A DNA stretch of 64,000 bases. Origin: Struthidea cinerea. Its lineage: Eukaryota > Chordata > Aves > Passeriformes > Corcoracidae. The DNA is taken from positions 172,934 through 236,933 of the forward strand of contig VZTI01004084.1 in NCBI GenBank assembly GCA_013397865.1, written 5' to 3'. The position numbers and the translations under genes were made by a program. A model generated the notes under the pieces. That model did not search any database. It worked only from the letters and a program-made list of their open reading frames with translations, and had not been told where the DNA came from. Of this stretch, positions 46,501 to 58,452 are shown piece by piece; positions within the stretch are counted from its first letter, which is position 1, and each line of letters opens with the position of its first letter.

Positions 46501-49500
46501 GTTCAGGGACACACCCAGTTCAGGCACTGTCCCAGATCATCTGAACCTGAGGCTGACAAAGCATCCACTGCAGTCTCCAAATCCTTGTGGCCAAACAGAG
46601 GAACATTATCTATTGTTAACAGCAACTGACGCTTGGCCCAAGAATATCAGATAGAAATGCAGCATCCAAGTGAGGCAATCCACTCAATTAACACCCAAAA
46701 CAGCCTCTTGCATCTCCACTGCTCAGAAGTAACCCAAGCGTTAAGAATTTGATGGGAAGCACTAGAGAAGGTGGATGTAATCTCCAAGGCTGTTAAGTCC
46801 CTTCTCTTCTACCCAAAATTGGCTGGCAATAGAATGAGAGGAGTCAAAGACTGCAGATTACTCCGTTTAACCAGCCCTGAGATTTTTCAACAAACCAACT
46901 GAAGCAGCATCTACTCCATCTTCACAGGTGCTACCTTCTACAGTGTGCAACTCCAAGGGAGTGGAGTGCTACTCACAGGGAGAAACAGTCCTGTCCTGAT
47001 ACTGACGTGGTTCAGCCACCACAGAGACACAAATCTGCACTTCTGTTCCCTTTGCCCAGGTGTAAAAACAGACAGATCCAGCAATAGCAAATCAGGTCAC
47101 CTTTCTGAAGATACTTTTCTTGAGGTATTTTTTGAGCTACCCCAGTTTTCCACAACAGTTTTTCCACAACCTCAGTCTACAACAAGGAAAACAACTAAAA
47201 ATACACAGACAGAGATTTGTACATGGTGTATTCTGCACATATTCCCAGTGACGTGACCTTGCTAATGTGTTGTAGTACCCACTGAAAACGCCTTATATTT
47301 CCATGTTTTTGAAGTGGCTGGAGTCCATTCTGCTGGCCCAGCTGGCAGAGAACACCCCTGATTTGAAGGACCCTCAAACGGAACTTGACTTTGGGCACAA
47401 ACTTTCAGCACAGCTGTGTGCCACTGAAAACTGGGAGTAATGCTCTCAGTAAAACATCCTGCAGATCCCATCTTCTGCTTACACTTCACAGGACATTTCC
47501 CCAGGATATTTCAGGAATCAGTCCTAAGGAGTTAATACCTTTATGCCAAACACCTCAGCATCACTTTCAGCCTGAAAAAAAAATGCACAAGTGTGGGGAC
47601 TTTTGCACATAGTTGTTTTTCCTAATGGAGAGTAGTAACAGAGCAGAAATAGTTTTTAAAATATTCTTTAATATGTTAATAGGGCTATCTTACAATGTAA
47701 AGAAAAGTTAAATTAATCTGAATAACTGAATAGCAGTTGTATATGCAAGACAATCAGAGATCTTTACTAAATAAAGCATGCCATAAGGGCATGTTTGGAC
47801 TGAGTGGGTAGGTCTGGACCCAGCTGTGGAACAATGATCTGTCACTGCTCGATCAACTTCAAAAGCAACTCAACAAGGGCTCCATGTAGACAATATTACA
47901 GAAAACCTGTTCCAATAGCTTTCTTGTGCTAGAGAAAACCAGTCACATTTGTATTTTAGGCAGTGAACCAACAAGAATGAAGCAAAACAACAGCAACTGT
48001 CCCCAAGAGGTATTTTGGGCTGCTCCTCTCCTCCCACTCACCTTACACTCCTTTTCAATCTCCTACCAATCTGGGCATTTTTGGCAACAGAGAACCATAC
48101 TGCAAAGGTCGTTGGCAGGCTGGTAGGGACTAATGTGGCTTTTGGCTACCAAAGAGAACTTCTCCAGCCTGGGGGATCATCAACCTCTTTGGTCCCCATT
48201 TTGAGCTGGGGCAGAGGTGACTGTATGAAGAAGGGTGAGGAATGGGAGAACTTTCCTCAGCTCAGCAACCTTTGACAATCGTTGCTGCTTTTCCTCTTCA
48301 CCCCAGGATCTGCTATACAACAAGTGCAAATTGAGGATGACAAATAAGAACATTAGCCTGGTGTTTCTGTTCAAATGATCTGCCTTGAAGTAGCTGATAT
48401 TGACACTTAAATTGTCAGCAGACTTCCAGTTTAATGCTCTGGTTAGAAGAATGGGTCCTTTCACACTTCCCTCTGGGCTATTGTTTCAACTCTCTCTAGA
48501 CAGGGCAAATATCATTGCGGCAGTTTACACTCCGGTTTCACTGCACTGGTTTTTTTTGCAACCATAACCCAGATTGCCTACAATTTTTTTCTATAATGTA
48601 AGCTTAGACTGCAGAGAATAATTACACAACACTGTAAAAATAGTCTGCAGCAAGTTACACAGCCATGAAGCACTGGAGCTGTTTTTTTCCAGTGTACCTA
48701 TATATACATGGCTGCAGCTAATTCCAATATTTACAAAGGACTCACTGGAGCTGTGATCACAGAAACTGGTATTTCAAGTTAGGCCACACACATGAACAAA
48801 ACATTTATTGTTATAAGGCAAGATTTTGCATTTCGGGGTGTTATACCATCATCTCACTGAAGCATTACCTTGACACTTCTGCCTTTTCTACATCACCTTC
48901 TGTCTGGATTCAAATAACATCCTTGTGGCTAAGACATTATGCATTCAGGTTAGGAAGTATTAATTTAACGACAGTTTCTTTCCTGTAACTGTGTGTTTCT
49001 TCTATTTTTGGCCAAATTAATCATATTGAGGGGCTATATCCTCATTTCTTTCTCAGCAGCCAGCTTTGCTGCTCCTCATTTCTATTAGGGATCATATCTC
49101 CTTGCCTGCTGGAAGCTCTGTCCCCAGCCTGCTGTCCTGCATGCTGACTTGTTCTCTCTCGATGCATCTTGCTGATGGTAGAACCACAGGCCCTACTGGG
49201 CCTAAGCAACTGATGCCAGTTCTTCTTATGAGTAGGAAAAAATGTTGTAGCAGGGAGCAGAATAATTGCCCACTGACCCTTCTCTGCTGCAATAATTGTC
49301 AGGACTTTGGGTGTTTTCAAGCCTAGCTAAGCAATGGAATGAACTATTACAAGTCAGTTCCTCCAAGGTACAGCATGAGCTCTCTGGATTGCAAGCAGTT
49401 TTACTGTCCAGAGCCTGAAGATGTGGTGTCTAAATATTCCTTTCTATGCTTCTCTAGAAGCCTGCTTCTGTCTCCTATGTAATTCTGCCAAGCTCCTACC

Positions 49501-49870
49501 TTGCTAGCTCTACTCTTCCTTTAATGAGCTTGTTTAGTTATTGTTTCACCCAGAAGAACTTAAATGATCGAATCAAAACTAAAAGAAAGAATGAATAAAG
49601 CCACAGACTGGGAACAAAGCCATTGCTCAAAGTCTCTGCAAAGAAACTATTCAGGAAATAGTTATAAGAGAAAAATACAGAACATAAGAATTTATGTAAG
49701 TGACTATCTGCCTTTGGGAACAACAACTTCTAAGTTTTGCAAGCTAGCACAGAGGAATTAATACTTAACCATTAGATTTAGGCACTGATTTGAAGGAGTT
49801 AAATTCCCAGGTTGCCTCTTCGGAGAAGGGTGGGGCATTGGGGAAGTCAGAGACAGAAAAAAAGGCATCT

Positions 49871-50420
49871 GAATGCCCTGGGAAGGAGCAGCAAAACCTT
49901 CTGTCAAGCTCCCCTTCCCCTCCCACGCCACAACTACTCCCCAGCTGAGGGTGTCCTGGTGCACATCACCATTGCAGCCCTGGTCGCACACGCCTGCATG
50001 CAGAGTGACCCATGTGAGCAGCCTTCCCCACACCAGGAAGAGAGTGCCACGTCCACGTCCTGTTCGCCTCTCCTCACAGCCACCCCTCCCCACTGGTGGG
50101 ACAGTGCATGGCATGGCCGGTGGCTGGGGCCTGAGGGCAGGGACATGGATATCACCCCAGGCATCTTGGAATGCATCCTTTGGGGGACCGGGAACCGGGA
50201 GTGGGCCCCTCTCTGGCCCCTGGTTCAGCACACACAAGGTAAGTGCCCACCGTGGGGCACCATGGTGGGGCCCAGGAACAAGAGGGCGTGGGGAGAGGGG
50301 GGTACGAATTTCAGCCTCTTCCCTGTGTCCTCTGAAGAGCCCCATTCCAGCACCTGTTTGCTGCTGGCTCTGCTCCCTCTTCACCCCATTGTTCAGCCTA
50401 CACTGCCTGGCTTCCCCCTC
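49871..50420. other. GC-rich patch with overlapping long frames
   Basis: About 550 bases markedly richer in C and G than the surroundings. Frames of 203 and 215 codons on the + strand and 208 on the - strand overlap here. All three being open is better explained by low stop-codon density than by three proteins. CpG is only modest, so I do not call a CpG island. It contains a G-quadruplex-type motif (50182-50205) and a splice-bounded candidate exon. Confidence 0.6.
49945..50238 (+). other. Candidate 294-base exon, coding status unknown
   Basis: A long pyrimidine tract (49909-49940) runs into CCCCAG at 49939-49944, and a consensus donor AAG|GTAAGT lies at 50236-50244. The enclosed 294 bases are a multiple of three and open in two of the three + frames. 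The two readings start AEGVLVHITIAAL and QLRVSWCTSPLQP after the acceptor; I recognise neither, and no domain or signal sequence is visible. This is the best coding-exon-like interval in the window, but the GC-rich composition makes open frames cheap, so confidence is low. Confidence 0.18.
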
Positions 50421-52577
50421 TGAGCAGTCCTTTCTGAGTAGGAACTGGGCAGAGCTGTGCTGTTCTGTGCTAGAGCATCCTGGTTTTTGTCATCTGTGTT
50501 TCTGTCGCTGTCAGTGCTGACAATGGATTTAGGCAACTGCAAAAGAGAGGCTGAAGCAGCCCCTGTGAACTAGCAATTTGAAGCATCTGCTAACAATAAA
50601 AATGAATTGGAGGTTCATTAAACCCTTTACCTTTTCCCTTCTTTTTATTTCACAAACCAGAAGGCATGGAAGGATACCCAACATCCTTGATTTTCTCTGC
50701 ATAAGAAGCAAACCACTTTTTCACAATGTAAAGTATTGGTATAAATTGTGCATAAAATGGCTTGCAACTACCTGCTCTCCTTTCTCTAGGAGCAGCCCAG
50801 TAGCAGGTGATAACCTGAGGAAGGTCCCAAAAACTTTCTGCTCTGGATTTTGCATTTGCTACTAGGTGGATAGCAATTTGGCAGGATGCATTTTTCAGCC
50901 CCATGTCCTCAGAGCAAAGGAAACCTGAGAATTCCTGTGCACAGCTCCCTGGTGAGGAGGACTCCTGGCTGATGGCTGGTGGCAGTGCTTCCCAGGACCA
51001 GAGCTGGCGTCTCTTATTGGGAGACAAGAACATGGAGCCAATGGTTTTGCTGTGGGTTTGTGAATTATGGTCCCAAGGCTGTGAGCTTGCACGGCTGCCA
51101 GAGGATGGCAGCAACAGGGAATTCCCTTGGCATGGGGATACCCACCTGGGGGTTTTTTGTTTGCTTGGCAAACCTCCCAGCCCTGCTCCTGTACTCCTTG
51201 GGGTTGTTGCATGAGTATTGCTGTTTTTTAAACATGGTGGTTTTCTGGGTAGACCTTAATAATTTTTTAGAGCTGCTTGGGTGTCTGTGAGTGAGACTGA
51301 TACTCTGTTCTTTTTCTTACTTTAGTTGTAGCTTTGGAGCAGTAATGGGTAAGTATGGGTCATGTGTTGATGCCAACCTTAATTTTTCCAACAGTTAAAT
51401 TCTTCTGTCCACCCCCATTTTTACATTTTACATTTTTGGAAGCCTCAGAAACAATTGCCTCCTCCCATTCACGGCTATCCTGGCTGTGATTCAGTGGATC
51501 AGCCCAGTTTCAGGTCTTCACACAGGGGCTCTTTTCCTTCCCCTTTCCTTGAGGTCATTTTGTCCTCTTGGTTTGAAAAGGAGCTCTTTGTTTTCTCCCT
51601 CTACAAGAGACCATAACTGCACTGGTTCTGATCTGCCTAGAAACATCCCAGGACAGCTGAGGTGAGTTACTTTTGGGGGAGTATTTTTCAGCCCCTTCAA
51701 CCCCATCAGGGGGTGAAAGAGTGAGATCCCCTTTCAAGAGCTCCTAGACATGAGCGGCTTGGCGTGGCTGCCAGTTGCAGTTGCCTAGTGCTACAGGGCA
51801 CATCTACACAGGAGCAGCAGGTCTGACACATTCCTTAGGCAAATCCAAGGCACCAGAGTAAGCCTTAAATGATGTTTGTAAACACTCAGCTCCCTGGAAA
51901 AAGTTAAAGTGGCTGTGTCCACGTGGCTGTGTAGTATAATGCCTCTTTGTGCTGGCATTACATTTCTTTGTCTTTTGTTTTAATTGGGATTGTTCTCCTG
52001 AAAGGTCCCTGATCAGGCTGATTGGATGCTAGCTGTTGGCATAAGGGTAGAAGGGGGCACACATGGTCATGGGGAAAAAAAGGTGGAGGTAGGATTTCTC
52101 CTTGGCATGGATATAGCTTGGTTGATACTGCTTGAGGAACTGCATCTCTGAAATCAGGAACACCCAACCCTGTGCTCCCACAACCTTCCCTGTAAAGGCA
52201 TGGTATGTTATGGGACATGAGTGTGTTTAATGGCACAGTAAAATCTGATGAAATATGTACTTAGTTACCTGAAGTATTTCCTGCAAACTAATATTGTAAT
52301 ATTTTTTGTGTCTGCTGGAGTAATGAGTGTAAGAAGACACAACATGTGGGCTTTGTCTGCTTAATAGGAAGTGTATGTGTACACTCAGTGTAAAACATTT
52401 TTATTTCCCTCAGGACTTCTCATAGGTTTTTACTTATTTACAATATTGTTGTTTATGGACAAAAACAATTTGCAGGATTAGTTGAGATTATTATCTACAG
52501 TATTGATCCTGGTTTGACTTTGTATCAGAGAAGGAGAAAACAGCTGGGTGCCAAGAGTCACTGAGAGCTCAGATGTA
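50421..52577. other. Unannotated sequence
   Basis: No gene or named repeat recognised. Frames of 173 codons (50650-51171, minus) and 103-105 codons over the same region overlap and look compositional. A 23-base interval at 51326-51348 lies between TTTCTTACTTTAG and GTAAGT, a microexon-like arrangement without other support. Confidence 0.5.
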
Positions 52578-52684
52578 ATAGAATCATAGAATGGGTTGGA
52601 AGGGACCTTACAGGCCAGCTAGCTCCAAATGCCCTGCCATGGGCAGGAACAACTTCCACTAGACCATGTTGCTCAGAGCCCCTA
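52578..52684 (-). mobile_element. CR1 LINE 3' terminal stub, minus strand
   Basis: The + strand reads AATAGAATCATAGAATGGG, then TTGGAAGGGACCTTACAGGCC, CCCTGCCATGGGCAGGAACA, ACTTCCACTAGACCATG and TTGCTCAGAGCCCC, the complement of the last hundred bases of the typical avian CR1 3' end. Only the 3' UTR-proximal part is present, an extreme 5' truncation. It is well preserved compared with the ancient copies, so relatively young. Confidence 0.95.
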
Positions 52685-54270
52685 ACAATTCTTCTGTAAC
52701 TCAGCATTTCACATATCTGTCGTGTGTGGACACCGTGTGTAGTTGTTCAAGTGCAGAAGCTGAGCCAGAGATAGAAATTTATTTCACTTCTGCTCCTTTT
52801 TCCCTCTTTGCCTGTCACTTCATAGACTCAGAGTTATTACTGGCTGCCCAGTCAGTCACCTCGAAAGATTGTCTTATTTTGTGGGTTGTAGTAATAAATA
52901 ATTTCTGCTCTGTATTTAGGGGTTGACAATGCTGACAGTTCCTTCAGATGGATCTGTGGCCTCTTGCCCCCTCACAGTATATCACAGCCTGTCAAGCATG
53001 AGTGTGTGCCTGATCCCTTGTGTGGTCTCATCAGCAGGCGGCTGTGGCTGATATCAGGTGTGATGAGAAATCCCATGGATTAAGAACATTCTTGTAAAGG
53101 TCTTTCTACTCTGCCTTCTATCATATAGATGAAATCTAGATTTTGTGTGGAGTGCCACAATTGAGGTTTTTAGCTCATTCTGTTCAAGAAGAAGATCTTC
53201 ACTGCTCCAACTCACCCCTTTTTACTAGGGGCTGGATGTCTAGCCTCAGCAAGGTGAGAGAATCATTTGATCCTGTTTTTTTCCAGTGGCAGCACAGTGC
53301 CTGCTGGTAAATCTGATGCCATGGGGGCTGCTTCATCTGTGCTGTGAGGTACCCAAGGCAGGAGGGCAGGGAGCTGTCTCCATGGAGAGAAAGATTTTCT
53401 CTCCATTTGCCTTGGCTGAGGAAGCACCTCAGAGTCAGTGAGGGTCTCTTTAGCTGGCACCATCACCAGAGAAAAATGTTGTCATTGTACATCCCTACGA
53501 ACATTCACCAGGGTATTTTAAACCCTTAAGCAATGGTATTTTCAACCATGGCTTTCAATTAGAAAAAGCTCTAGAACAAGTCAAGGTGTCCATAGGAAGT
53601 GTGGGTGGAAGTAAAAGGGCAGCATGGCCACAGCACAGGTGGGTTTCAATCAGGACATCTTTCCTCTGCAAGAAGGAAGAGAAAGGTTGTTAAAGGTGAA
53701 GGAAAACCCTCCTGGGTTTTTTTTCCCTACTTCAAGTGTTTTGCAGGGTTTTTTTTTTTAATGATATTTTCTCAGTCTCTGTAGGATACCTCAGTCTCCA
53801 GTCTGCTCCCTGATGCGCTGCAGATGTTAGCTTTTTCAGGTTAATCAGTAAACCAGTCCCTGAGCATGGGGAAAGTAGAGACAAACGTCCTCACCCAGCT
53901 TTCTGCTGGTGTACTCATCTGTGAAGACTGCAGTGAAGTTTTCCCTGTTCAACACCATCCCCCAGCTCTTTATTCTAAAACTGTTCACTGAAAGCAAACA
54001 AGGGTATCAAAACACTGACTCTATTTCATCCTGTTGTCCTTTACCTGTCAGATTTCTGAGTTCACACAGTTTCATTTTCCTTTATCTTACTGGGGAATGT
54101 GTTTGGGAGAAAATGCATACCGTTTCTTAGGTATTAGGGAAATGTATATTATTTTCAGCCCTAATAAATCAAAACTTAGGAAGAGGACTTTGCTCAGCCT
54201 TTAAAATGCAACCTTTTTTGAATCTCTCATAGGGGAATTCAAAACTTAAATGTTACAATGAAGCACATGA
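52685..54270. other. Unannotated sequence between CR1 stubs
   Basis: No gene recognised. A perfect 11-base inverted repeat with a 3-base loop lies at 53382-53406. T-rich runs occur near 53720 and 53750. Confidence 0.5.
53382..53406. repeat. Perfect 11-base inverted repeat, 3-base loop
   Basis: ATGGAGAGAAA (53382-53392) and TTTCTCTCCAT (53396-53406) are exact complements around GAT. The tight loop makes a stable hairpin in single-stranded DNA or RNA possible. Confidence 0.88.
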
Positions 54271-54508
54271 TCACAGAATGGGTAAGGTTGGAAGGAATCA
54301 CTGGAGATCATCTAGTTCAATCTCCCCACTCAAGCGGGGCCCCTTAGAGTACATTACTCAGGATTGTGTCCAAAAGGCTTTTGAATCATTCCAGAGAAGG
54401 AGACTCTACAGCATCTCCGGGCATCCTGTTCCAGTGCTCTGTCAGCCTCACAGTAAAGAAGTTATTCCTCATGTTCAGATGGAATCTCCTATATTCCCAT
54501 TGCAGCTA
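54271..54508 (-). mobile_element. CR1 LINE 3' fragment, minus strand
   Basis: The complement of a CR1 3' end: TCACAGAATGGGTAAGG, TTGGAAGGAATCACTGGAGA, TCATCTAGTTCAATC, CCAGAGAAGGAGACTC, CATCCTGTTCCAGTGCTCTG, CAGCCTCACAGTAAAGAAG and CTCATGTTCAGATGGAA follow the family order. The version with GGAGATCATCTAGT and CAGAGAAGGNGACTCC is the same subtype as the copy at 19641-20850 and differs from the stub at 52578-52684. It is truncated after about 240 bases. Confidence 0.92.
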
Positions 54509-57500
54509 GACGCAAGAGTAAGCATTGCACAGTTTTCTGTTGTTGTTCTGCTGTCAAGAATCCAGCAACTTGGATTTAGTTTAGTGCCCATTTAACTAGT
54601 TTCTGCTAGAAAAGAATTTGTGGCTCTGGCTCATAAAAGCAGGACTGTCAACTGGGCCAGCTTGCACACAAGCTCTCAGGCTCTGCCAGAGCTGTAGGTC
54701 TGATCTGCTGAGGGTTGTGGTCTGATTAGCTTCAGTGTGACCAAGAAGCTGACACGAGAAGGCGAAATTGAACACTGGTTGGAAAGTACTGCCCAAAGCT
54801 ATCTTCAACCTCATACACCTATTGTGCCTTGCTGAACATCAACTGTCCCTGCAGATGTAAAGATCACATCTCTGGTGTGAAATGAACACACAGCTTACAG
54901 ACTGCAGCTTAAAGAGAGATCAGCTGCTGCTTGGGAACTTACTCATTACTCAAAGGTAAGGGAAATAAGTACAGGAGAGCATTACCCCTAGCCTGTCCCT
55001 TTGCACAGTACTATAAACATGTCTGTGTCATCCCAGCTCTCAAATTCCATAGGGAAATACAGGGTTTTTTCCATCAACCACTGCAAGCAGAGTGGGAGTA
55101 AACCATGGAGCTGTTTACACCTCTGGATATAGAGGAGGCTGGACATGGGGCAGCAGGTCTGCAACAGTGGGAAAGTAGCCCAAAGACTGGAGGCAGTATG
55201 TGCTTTTGTAAGCCTCCTTGAGGAGTGACCTGCTTATCTGGTTTTCACCAGGCACTTCTCTGGGTCCCAGAACAGAATTTTCTAGTGTGTGTTATTGGAA
55301 GGCCTCTACTGCCCTGCTTGGGTTCCTCCTACAAAGCCTGGAAGGAGTCATGTGCCTGTGGCAGTTTCCCTGGCAAGCCCAGCATGGTGCTGGGCAGCGG
55401 GTGACAGCAAACCAACCCAGCTCCACGTTCTGAGCTTGGGGCACACAGGCTCAAAGCAAATGCTGATGATGGGAGAGCTCACAGTCCATCTATTCTGGAC
55501 ATTTCCTTCTCTTCAGCATTGCTGGCAGAGCTGCTTGCAGGAATGTTTCCTAGCCTGACAGACAACGGAAGCCGGTGAGCAAAACCCTTTTATTTAGGCT
55601 GATACCTTACAATTCATTTTGAAGAAGTCTTGGTAGCTCTTCCTGGACACCTCATCCAGGACATTGGAAATGAATGCTCTTGCAGAGCTGGGGCTGTGCT
55701 AAGCACCAGCTATAGCTTGTCCGAGTGTCTGTTGTCTGATTCTCACTGGGCTATTTTTCACAAATCTCAGACTGTTTTCAATGCTTCCATTCTCAGCAGA
55801 TGCTATGATAAAATGAGTTTTATTTTTTTTCTGAGGAAGTTAAAGAATATTTGCATTTGAATTTTTTCTTTTTTTTTAACTGATGATTGAGGTGACAGCA
55901 AGTTAAACAGGAGCTTTGTAATTATACTAATCTGTTTTAAGAGGTTTGAGAATGTTAATTAGGAAATTTCTAGGCAGTAAGGAACATTACAATACTTGTC
56001 ATTTGTCAGAAAGTGGGGTGCAGAAGACAAATGCAAAGACACTTGAGTCACTAATTACACATATCCTACCTAGTGCAGAATTTAGTTTTGCTTTGGACTG
56101 CTTCAAAATGGTATGTTACAGAAAGATGGGGTGCATAGTGCAGGCTGTGTCTGATATCCAGCTTAGCCACTGACTTGAGGACTTAAACTGTGGAGCCAGC
56201 AGAGCTGGGTGACTACTCCTCCTCCCTTAGTCAGCATTGAGTGGCAAAGACCAGGCATGGGATGAATCTAAATCCCTATGCTGCTTTGGAGGTGCCTGGC
56301 TCAGTGTAGTGCTTTGCCCTTCCTGTTCCCATCTTCTAGACTAGTCTACAACTAATGGACTTTAAATTAAATTGGCTGTGGCCACTGTGTTGATTTTCGA
56401 GTCTCAGAGCATGTCTGTGAGTTGCAAAGTGATGTAGGTTGAAAGTCTGGCTGCTCATACAAACACCTGTCTGCTCCTGAGATTTCATGAGGTTGCTGTG
56501 TGGATCTAGGACACTGCTGTCACACAAAGCAGTGGTGTTGCCCCCACCTTGAATCTGTGCTTCTTCTGCTTCATTTGCCCTAGCACTCATTTGACTCCTC
56601 GATGAAGCATTTTGTCTGGGTAAACTGACAGGAAAATACTCATTGATATAATTCTTAAAATAAAAGTTGTCTTTCATGTAAAATGCCACCTGTAACTCTG
56701 GCCCCTTACAATTTCGTGATCCAAAGACTTAATTGCTCTTCAGAGTTTAAGTATGATCTTTCTTTTCCTATGGTCTTGAAGTCTGCTTTGGGCATCGATA
56801 AAAAAGATGTCTGAATTTCATTCTTGCTTGTCTGCAACAGTCTGCCATATCTGATTAAGCTCTGTTTGAGGAATCAAAAGAAAACAAATTACTGAAGTAG
56901 AAATTTGACCAAACTCAAAAAACAAGGCTTTAGAAAGATCAACCAGCTTCTATTGTCTGTCAGGCTAGGAAACAAGAAAGATGAAGTGCAGACTGTGCAC
57001 TTCAGTCATAAGGGAGGTGAGGACCTGTGACTAACCTGGTAACTGGAGACTGTGATTATTTCATCTGGAATTTTGGTGACATGTATAAACTGTTATGTTC
57101 ATGTTTATAATGTTAACACAGATTGTCCCAGAAGAATGGCATTCACTAATGTGAGCAGTTGGGAGATATGCTTTCCATTCTTGAACTAATATGGACTTTG
57201 AAACATGTGTCCAGCAGCTTCAAAGAACAGCCTGTTGGTGTGTGAATCAGCACCAGGCCTGGAGCAGAGCTCTTAAGAAAGGGATATTTGCAGTGTGCTC
57301 AAAAGTAAATAGTCAGTATCAAACTAAACAGATGTGTGCTGCTTAAACTGAGGTTATACCGGTATAACTCCATTCTCCTCAATGACGTTCATGGTTGATT
57401 TACATCATCTAGCCTAGAAGCTTTGGCCTCGTTTGGTGATATGAGCTGTTTTTCCCATAATGGGGAAATGAAGAGAGATTATGGAACTATGATAGAGGGG

Positions 57501-58452
57501 AATCACGGAATCGTTAGGGTTTAACTCTTGGATGAGGCACACAGTGACTCTCTGGCTATATTCCCCTTCGTATCCTGCTGTGTGTTGCAGAAACAACCCT
57601 GTAATGCAGAGGCCCATGGTGAAGTGCAAGGTTTGGAAGAAGTCCCTCCACACACGAAAACAATGGGTCAGAGCAAAGCAAATACTGGCTCCTTGGACAG
57701 GACTGCTTCATGGTGGCTGAGGTGAGGTAGTAACATAGAAGTGCATGTCCCCTTGTGGACAAGTCTGCGTCTTGCTGACACTTAATTCCCTAGAACTAAA
57801 TCAGCTTCATGGGAGTGGAAATATCCAGCAGAGTCCTAGCTAACACGTTCGATGACTTGACTGTCATCGTCCTCAAAACAACGTAATTTTGCCAGCTGAT
57901 ACAGATTGCACTTGAAGCCTTTTTCTTCAACAGCCAAGGACATCTCCACTGTAAAGATGTTCCTGTGAAAAACAACCAAAATATGGGGTTTGTGTACATG
58001 ACAGACTTGTACCCACACAGTTAACTCCCAATTAAAACCTAGTTTAATTTTTTGTGCTCCAGCTTGGGAGCAAATAGATTGTGACTCCATTTACTTTGCT
58101 TTATGATTCTACTATTTCATAATGTTTATTTTCCATTTTTATTGGGGGTATTGCTGTGGGTTTCGGGTTTTTTCCTGCTTCGTAATTGTCACAAGGTTTT
58201 TGTATTTACTGACTTCTTATTACGTTATTTTCTTCCCTTGTTTCTCTCTCTTTCAGTAACAGTCTTTTGCTTCCAGCAGTGACTAAAGCACTGTGAACAT
58301 TATCATTCAGTGTCTGTGTTATCATGCAGCAGTAACTCAGTCATCATGTCAAGATGACCAAGAGCACAGCTTGTAGTATCTGCAGAAGCTTCGGTCAAAC
58401 AAATAATAGCAGCTTTCACCTGATCAAGACTCTAACTCCATCTCTTGACTAT
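54509..58452. other. Unannotated sequence with a palindrome and a strong 3' splice site
   Basis: No gene recognised. A perfect 16-base palindrome lies at 57353-57368 inside a stretch resembling an old amniote repeat. Near the right end, CTGAC (58209-58213), a long pyrimidine tract and CAG at 58254-58256 form a very strong 3' splice site. Confidence 0.5.
57353..57368. repeat. Perfect 16-base palindrome
   Basis: GTTATACCGGTATAAC is identical to its reverse complement with no loop. The flanking sequence (57350-57404, with ACTCCATT and TTGATTTACA) resembles an ancient interspersed repeat common in turtle, crocodile and bird DNA, in which similar dyad sequences occur. Confidence 0.9.

Larger units (their letters stand above)
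34386..49870. other. Long stretch without recognised genes or transposons
   Basis: About 15.5 kb with no element I can name. The largest frames (188 codons + at 34800-35366; 148 codons - at 34648-35094) lie over a GC-rich patch at 34920-35120 and resemble no known family. Short features are a (GTTTTG)n run at 38484-38506, runs of 12 A at 41813-41824, hairpins at 42915-42941 and 43570-43593, and two copies of a 14-base motif shared with an old amniote repeat (42469 and 45462). 45900-47500 is unusually free of T-runs and CA-rich, with no recognisable content. Confidence 0.5.

Noticed and set aside
54278..54595. 105-codon + strand frame as a host gene
   Set aside because: Most of it lies antisense in a CR1 3' fragment.
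57500..57526. CR1 tail stump (GGGAATCACGGAATCGTTAGGGTT)
   Set aside because: Only about 20 bases resemble the CR1 3' end and nothing beyond them continues the match, so chance cannot be excluded.
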